A stretch of DNA of 64,000 bases, taken from the NCBI RefSeq assembly GCF_910583865.1, contig NZ_CAJTYX010000003.1, positions 34,737 through 98,736 of the forward strand. Direction: 5' to 3'. The translations under genes were made by a program, and so were the position numbers. Shown here piece by piece: positions 60,303-64,000 of the stretch. The notes under the pieces were generated by a model. The model was not told where the DNA came from, did not search any database, and saw only the letters and a list, made by a program, of their open reading frames with translations. This DNA is from an uncultured Muribaculum sp. (GTDB lineage: Bacteria; Bacteroidota; Bacteroidia; Bacteroidales; Muribaculaceae). Numbering within the stretch: the stretch's first letter is position 1; each line of letters begins with the position of its first letter.

Positions 60303-61883
60303 TTACTCAAACGATCCCATTTTCAGGAAGTTGACCTCCTCTTGCGTGAGATAGCGCCAACGACCGCGAGGCAGGTTCTTCTTTGTAAGTCCAGCGAAAT
60401 AAACACGGTCAAGCTTGGTAACGTGGTATCCCAGGCTCTCGAAGATACGACGCACGATACGGTTGCGTCCGGAATGGATTTCTATACCGGCCTGATTACG
60501 GTCGGTCTCTGTCGCATACGAGATGGCGTCGGCATGTATAGGGCCGTCCTCAAGTTCGATACCGTCGGCAATAGCCTGCATGTCATCCTCCGATATGTCC
60601 TTGTCCGTCCATACGTGATAGATTTTCTTTTTGACATATTTGGGATGCGTCAGCTTTGAAGCAAGGTCGCCGTCATTGGTGAGGAGCAGGACACCGGTAG
60701 TGTTGCGGTCGAGACGGCCTACAGGATAAATGCGTTCGTTGCAAGCGCCCTTGACGAGATCCATTACGGTAGTGCGTCCATTGGGGTCATCGCTTGTGGT
60801 AACGCAATCTTTGGGCTTGTTGAGAAGGATATAGCACTTGCTTTCCAGCGTCACCACCTTCTCGTCATACTCAACTACATCATTGTGGGAGATTTTGGTA
60901 CCAAGTTCGATGACTACCTCTCCATTGACTTTTACGAGACCTTGCTGGATAAACTCGTCGGCTTCGCGGCGTGAGCATATGCCGGCATTTGCCATGAACT
61001 TATTCAGACGGATCTGCTCATTTGGATCGGGTATGGGCATCTCATACTCTATGCGCTTTGGGCGCGGTGTGAAGCTCTTTCCCTGACGTGGAAGCCCGAA
61101 ACCTCCCTGCTGGCGCGGGCCTCCTTGCTGACGGTTCTTATTATAACCGCCTTGACGGTTATTATAGCCACCTTGGCGATTCTGGTTGTTGTAGCCGCCT
61201 TGACGGTTCTGGTTATTGTAACCGCCCTGACGGTTCTGGTTGTTGTAGCCTCCCTGACGGTTCTGGTTATTGTAACCGCCCTGACGGTTCTGGTTGTTGT
61301 AGCCCCCCTGACGGTTCTGGCTGTTGTAGCCGCCTTGACGGTTCTGGTTATTGTAACCGCCCTGACGGTTCTGGTTGTTGTAGCCTCCCTGACGGTTATT
61401 ATAGCCACCTTGACGGTTATACCCTCCCTGATTGTTGTAGCGGGGCTGATAACCGCCGTTCTGATATCCCTGCTGGTTAGTGTCAGAACCGTAAGAATTT
61501 GTATTCTGTGTAGTTGTCGAAGAGGCTTCGCCGCCTTCAGTTGCCGGTGTGGCATTCTGATTATTATAACGTGGCTGATAACCGCCACCCTGATTGTTAT
61601 AACGGTTGTAGCCACCTTGGCGTGACTGATAACCGCCACCTCCGTGCTGGTTGTTGTAGCGTGGCTGATAGCCGCCTTGACGCTGATTGTTGTATTGACG
61701 AGGCTGATACGGACGTTGTTGTCCATAGTCGGCACGCGGCTGTTGTGCATCATCTGACGATGATGTGTTATTATTATAGTTAGTATTGGTGTTGTTAAAC
61801 ACGGCATCACCGCTTTCGCCCGACTGTATTCGGTCACCTATTCGCGGTCTACGGGGCTTTTTCTCTTCGTTGTTAGTATCCAT
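60303..61883 (-). CDS. rluB: RluB-like pseudouridine synthase with long repeat N-terminus
   Basis: Catalyses uridine to pseudouridine in 23S rRNA. The C-terminal ~240 residues are standard: S4 domain (RLNKFMANAGICSRREAD) and catalytic Asp in PVGRLDRNTTGVLLL. The first ~280 residues are a low-complexity Gln/Asn/Gly/Tyr/Arg region with eight or so copies of NRQGGYNNQ, encoded by a 27-bp tandem repeat (about 61135-61440). This extension is far longer than in E. coli and would be disordered and RNA-binding or phase-separating. Confidence 0.9.
   Translation of the reverse strand: MDTNNEEKKPRRPRIGDRIQSGESGDAVFNNTNTNYNNNTSSSDDAQQPRADYGQQRPYQPRQYNNQRQGGYQPRYNNQHGGGGYQSRQGGYNRYNNQGGGYQPRYNNQNATPATEGGEASSTTTQNTNSYGSDTNQQGYQNGGYQPRYNNQGGYNRQGGYNNRQGGYNNQNRQGGYNNQNRQGGYNSQNRQGGYNNQNRQGGYNNQNRQGGYNNQNRQGGYNNQNRQGGYNNQNRQGGYNNRQGGYNKNRQQGGPRQQGGFGLPRQGKSFTPRPKRIEYEMPIPDPNEQIRLNKFMANAGICSRREADEFIQQGLVKVNGEVVIELGTKISHNDVVEYDEKVVTLESKCYILLNKPKDCVTTSDDPNGRTTVMDLVKGACNERIYPVGRLDRNTTGVLLLTNDGDLASKLTHPKYVKKKIYHVWTDKDISEDDMQAIADGIELEDGPIHADAISYATETDRNQAGIEIHSGRNRIVRRIFESLGYHVTKLDRVYFAGLTKKNLPRGRWRYLTQEEVNFLKMGSFE
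61135..61440 (-). repeat. 27-bp in-frame tandem repeats in the rluB gene
   Basis: Consecutive near-identical 27-bp units encoding NRQGGYNNQ, with a few shorter units of the same theme. Units differ by single bases; one reads NS for NN. Not CRISPR: no spacers, and the frame is kept. Confidence 0.85.
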
Positions 61884-62059
61884 AAATTAAGTGAAATTCC
61901 AATGATAAATGTTGATGAATTTGTTTCGGCCTCTCGGCGTCATACTCTAATCAATGTGAAGTATGAGTGCCCTATCGGGTTCCAACGTCACATGATACAT
62001 TTCTTTTCTAAATTGCTAAATCTCGATCTACAAACAGTTGGTGTTGATAAAAATTATTA

Positions 62060-62212
62060 GTGACTAATATATCTTTTTTGACATTGACCAAGGAAACGTT
62101 ATCATGTAACAGACTCCGCTCCAACGCTCAGCCGGGAGAAGCATACGATGCCGTTGCGGCGAGAGCGAACCAATGGGAAATGGAAAGGCAACTCACATGA
62201 CCGATTCCTAAA
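62060..62212 (-). ncRNA. Candidate structured RNA or rluB leader
   Basis: Minus-strand transcript predicted from the promoter at 62220. It includes GC-rich self-complementary parts such as GCCG-CAA-CGGC and a CGCTC/GAGCG pairing. I cannot match it to a known RNA family. It could equally be the 5' leader of the pseudouridine synthase gene about 180 bp further on. Confidence 0.3.
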
Positions 62213-62219
62213 AACAATG

Positions 62220-62251
62220 CAAAGATAAGATTTCTATTTTATTAGAACAAT
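62220..62251 (-). promoter_or_regulatory. Strong minus-strand promoter
   Basis: On the minus strand ATTG, 20 nt, TATCTTTG: close to the full TTTG-N20-TAnnTTTG consensus. No start codon of a known gene lies within 330 bp. Confidence 0.65.
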
Positions 62252-62314
62252 ATTTACATCCGATAATTCCATTGCCTTCAATACGAAAAAGAGATGACAA
62301 CGATATTTTTAGCG

Positions 62315-62770
62315 TTATTTAACTTTTGTTTTGCGGGCACATGAATCGCACACGCCCTTTATCATGTAGTTCACAGCACGAATCTCATATCCTTCCGGCA
62401 GAGATATCGCAGGCACAGGCGAATCAGAGAGGCACAACGTAGAGCCGCAGACCTCGCAGTGGAAATGGGGATGCATATCCGCCACCGAATGTCCGACATG
62501 ACCATGGCACGCCTCATATTTAGCCGCACCGCTGCCATCCTCTATTATATGCACAATCTGATGCGAGGCGAACAAAGCAAGCGTACGCGACAGCCCGGAC
62601 TTGTCGATTGTCTCAAGGCGATCTTCAAGTTCAGACATGCTCAGTGGGGACTTCGCCCTCAACAGCTCCCGGAATATGGCTACCCTGTTGGCCGTAGGGC
62701 GCACCTGCCTGCGCTGTAGCGTCGTATATATATCATCTATATTATCAATATGCCATCTGTCGGAAGTCAT
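62315..62770 (-). CDS. Fur-family metal/peroxide regulator
   Basis: Winged-helix metalloregulator, 151 residues from MTSDRWHI. Helices RRQVRPTANRVAIFRELL and LSRTLALFASHQIVHII form the DNA-binding part. The dimerisation part has two CxxC zinc knuckles (CEVCGS and CDSCARK) and many His (HGHVGHSVADMHPHFHC). Could be Fur, Zur or PerR type; not decided from sequence. Start chosen after a TATATTTG box at 62796-62803; the longer ORF begins upstream of it. Confidence 0.87.
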   Translation of the reverse strand: MTSDRWHIDNIDDIYTTLQRRQVRPTANRVAIFRELLRAKSPLSMSELEDRLETIDKSGLSRTLALFASHQIVHIIEDGSGAAKYEACHGHVGHSVADMHPHFHCEVCGSTLCLSDSPVPAISLPEGYEIRAVNYMIKGVCDSCARKTKVK

Positions 62771-62795
62771 AACGTCTTTTTGTATGCAAAATAAG

Positions 62796-62803
62796 CAAAT
62801 ATA
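62796..62803 (-). promoter_or_regulatory. -7 box of the Fur-family gene
   Basis: Minus-strand TATATTTG followed by C, 26 bp before the start codon. Confidence 0.55.
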
Positions 62804-62835
62804 ATTGATGTACTCCAAAATAAATTCTAACTTTG
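62804..62835 (+). promoter_or_regulatory. Consensus promoter of the esterase gene
   Basis: ATTG (62804-62807), 20 nt, TAACTTTG (62828-62835). It abuts the Fur-family promoter, so the two genes are divergently transcribed. Confidence 0.65.
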
Positions 62836-62918
62836 TTAACCATAACAGTTCTTATTACTACAAAGCCGAATGGCAACCCTATGCCTTTCACCAAATTCAC
62901 CACCAATCAAAATCCCAC

Positions 62919-63716
62919 ATGAATCACCTAAAAACAATGATCACAGCCATCACACTCGGCGCCCTCGCATCAAGTAGTGCCATTGGCCAAAAAGGTGCGC
63001 CGCGCATAATCAAGGTAGAGAACCCCAAAATGACGGTATTCCTGCCGCCAGCATCCTCTGCGACAGGGCGCGCGGTCGTCGACCTCCCCGGCGGAGGATA
63101 TTCACACCTCGCCACCGGGCACGAGGGCTTCGACTGGGTGCCCTATTTCAATGGCATGGGCATAGCATATGCCGTTGTTGAATACTCATTCCCCAATGGG
63201 AACAAGGATTTGCCCATAACGGACGCCTTAAACGCCATGAAAGTTATGCGTGACAGCTCCGCGACGTGGGGATTCGACCCCAAAGATATAGGCATAATGG
63301 GTTCTTCGGCGGGAGGACATCTCGCCACCACAGTTGCGACCCATGCCGACACGGCATCACGCCCAGATTTCCAGATACTGTTCTACCCCGTAGTGTCAAT
63401 GAAGAAGGGAATCACACACGGAGGTTCCAGGAAAAACCTTTTAGGCGAGAATCCTAATGAATCCGAAGTGCTGGAATATTCCAACGAGTTGAAAGTGACC
63501 AAAGACACCCCTCGCGCGATAATGCTGCTCAGCGATGATGACACGGCCGTGATCCCTTCCAATAGTATACTTTATTATCAAGCACTACATGGGGCCGGAG
63601 TCCCGGCGTCTATGGTTATATACCCTACGGGAGGCCATGGATGGGGATACAAAAAATCATTCGCATATCATGACGCGATGCTCAACCAGCTTAAGGCATG
63701 GCTTGGCGGATTCTGA
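62919..63716 (+). CDS. Secreted alpha/beta hydrolase (esterase)
   Basis: Probable carbohydrate or lipid esterase in the periplasm, 265 residues. Signal peptide (MNHLKTMITAITLGALASSSAIG) then the oxyanion loop DLPGGGYSHLATGHEG, nucleophile Ser in MGSSAGGHL, and the His in GGHGWGY. The start at 62919 follows the promoter above and gives a clean signal peptide; the longer ORF would begin upstream of the -7 box. BD-FAE or acetyl-xylan-esterase-like; substrate unknown. Confidence 0.87.
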   Translation: MNHLKTMITAITLGALASSSAIGQKGAPRIIKVENPKMTVFLPPASSATGRAVVDLPGGGYSHLATGHEGFDWVPYFNGMGIAYAVVEYSFPNGNKDLPITDALNAMKVMRDSSATWGFDPKDIGIMGSSAGGHLATTVATHADTASRPDFQILFYPVVSMKKGITHGGSRKNLLGENPNESEVLEYSNELKVTKDTPRAIMLLSDDDTAVIPSNSILYYQALHGAGVPASMVIYPTGGHGWGYKKSFAYHDAMLNQLKAWLGGF

Positions 63717-63735
63717 TACCCACCCTGCTGGAAAG

Positions 63736-63778
63736 AACAGCATGCAATGCCATTATGCCGTGGACATTGCATGCTGTT
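63736..63778 (+). terminator. Hairpin after the esterase gene
   Basis: 14-bp perfect stem AACAGCATGCAATG (63736-63749 with 63765-63778), 15-base loop, no T run. A third GCATGCAATG copy is at 63792. Confidence 0.55.
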
Positions 63779-63887
63779 CAGGTTATCACCGGCATGCAAT
63801 GTGTTTCACGCAACAGACTGCAAACCAACAGACTGATCTTTACAAAAATTCATTTTACCAAATATTCTTAAAAAAAAGCGCCAAACA

Positions 63888-63919
63888 TTTGGTTGATTCA
63901 TCAAAAGTATCTACCTTTG
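63888..63919 (+). promoter_or_regulatory. Consensus promoter of tRNA-Gly
   Basis: TTTG (63888-63891), exactly 20 nt, TACCTTTG (63912-63919): complete Bacteroidetes promoter. Confidence 0.8.
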
Positions 63920-63950
63920 CATCGCAAACGCAAAAAAACGGTTGCCCAAC

Positions 63951-64000
<50 letters not shown>

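Larger units (their letters stand above)
61884..62314. other. Gene-free interval holding a possible RNA or long leader
   Basis: No ORF supported. Promoter boxes at 62220-62251 (minus) precede a GC-rich structured island (62095-62190) in AT-rich sequence. The rest (61884-62090) is AT-rich with nothing recognised. Confidence 0.55.

Noticed and set aside
61135..61440. CRISPR-like regular repeats
   Set aside because: No spacers; every 27-bp unit is an in-frame coding repeat of the pseudouridine synthase tail.
62095..62190. SRP RNA or tmRNA
   Set aside because: No GGTCAGG/GGAAGGAAGCAG core of SRP RNA or tRNA-like ends of tmRNA are found.

Overview
The window reads as a chromosomal segment of a Bacteroidales bacterium, most likely a gut Muribaculaceae or Bacteroides relative (inference from gene families; no 16S is present). 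Supporting signs: many Bacteroidetes-type promoters (TTTG, about 20 nt, TAnnTTTG), a type IX secretion (gliding-motility type) C-terminal domain, a UpxY-type antiterminator heading a capsule operon, CapK, YtxH and DUF1599 proteins, and an EttA/Uup pair of ABC-F proteins.

Layout. 1-5.8 kb: end of a DbpA-like RNA helicase, then a five-gene plus-strand operon (SPOR protein, folE, FucP-type sugar transporter, a nucleotidyltransferase/GHMP-kinase fusion, GDP-L-fucose synthase). 6-12.1 kb: minus-strand superoxide dismutase and a tripartite heavy-metal RND efflux operon (adaptor, pump, TolC). 12.2-14.3 kb: a CBM9-like protein and an XRE-family regulator, followed by an 870-bp AT-rich gene-free stretch crowded with TTTGCAAA palindromes. 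14.3-21 kb: uvrA, a MltD-like lytic transglycosylase, a T9SS cargo protein, a patatin-like lipase. 21-34.4 kb: housekeeping genes (YraN, Dus, TrkH/TrkA, dxs, holin-like and YtxH proteins, kdgK-eda, uup, glsB).

34.5-49.2 kb is the main accessory region: a minus-strand capsule/exopolysaccharide operon reading upxY, an orphan dehydrogenase N-domain, UDP-glucose dehydrogenase, CapK, Wzx, two GT4, Wzy, GT2, DUF4145 protein, GT4, acyltransferase, GT2. Upstream of upxY lies a 148-bp segment bounded by perfect 25-bp inverted repeats and carrying promoter-like boxes. A tyrosine recombinase gene ends 46 bp beyond it. I read this as a phase-variable promoter switch with its own invertase. The operon interior is visibly AT-rich, while both ends are GC-rich, indicating mosaic origin.

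49.3-64 kb: housekeeping genes (outer-membrane protein, HsdR-N-like protein divergent from holA, DUF1599, DoxX protein, tpiA, HdeD, SDR, ruvX-def-ettA, asnS, an RluB-type pseudouridine synthase with a long repeat tail, a Fur-family regulator, an esterase) and the 5' part of a tRNA-Gly(GCC) cut by the window end. A promoter followed by a GC-rich structured island near 62.1 kb may be an unannotated RNA or a long leader.
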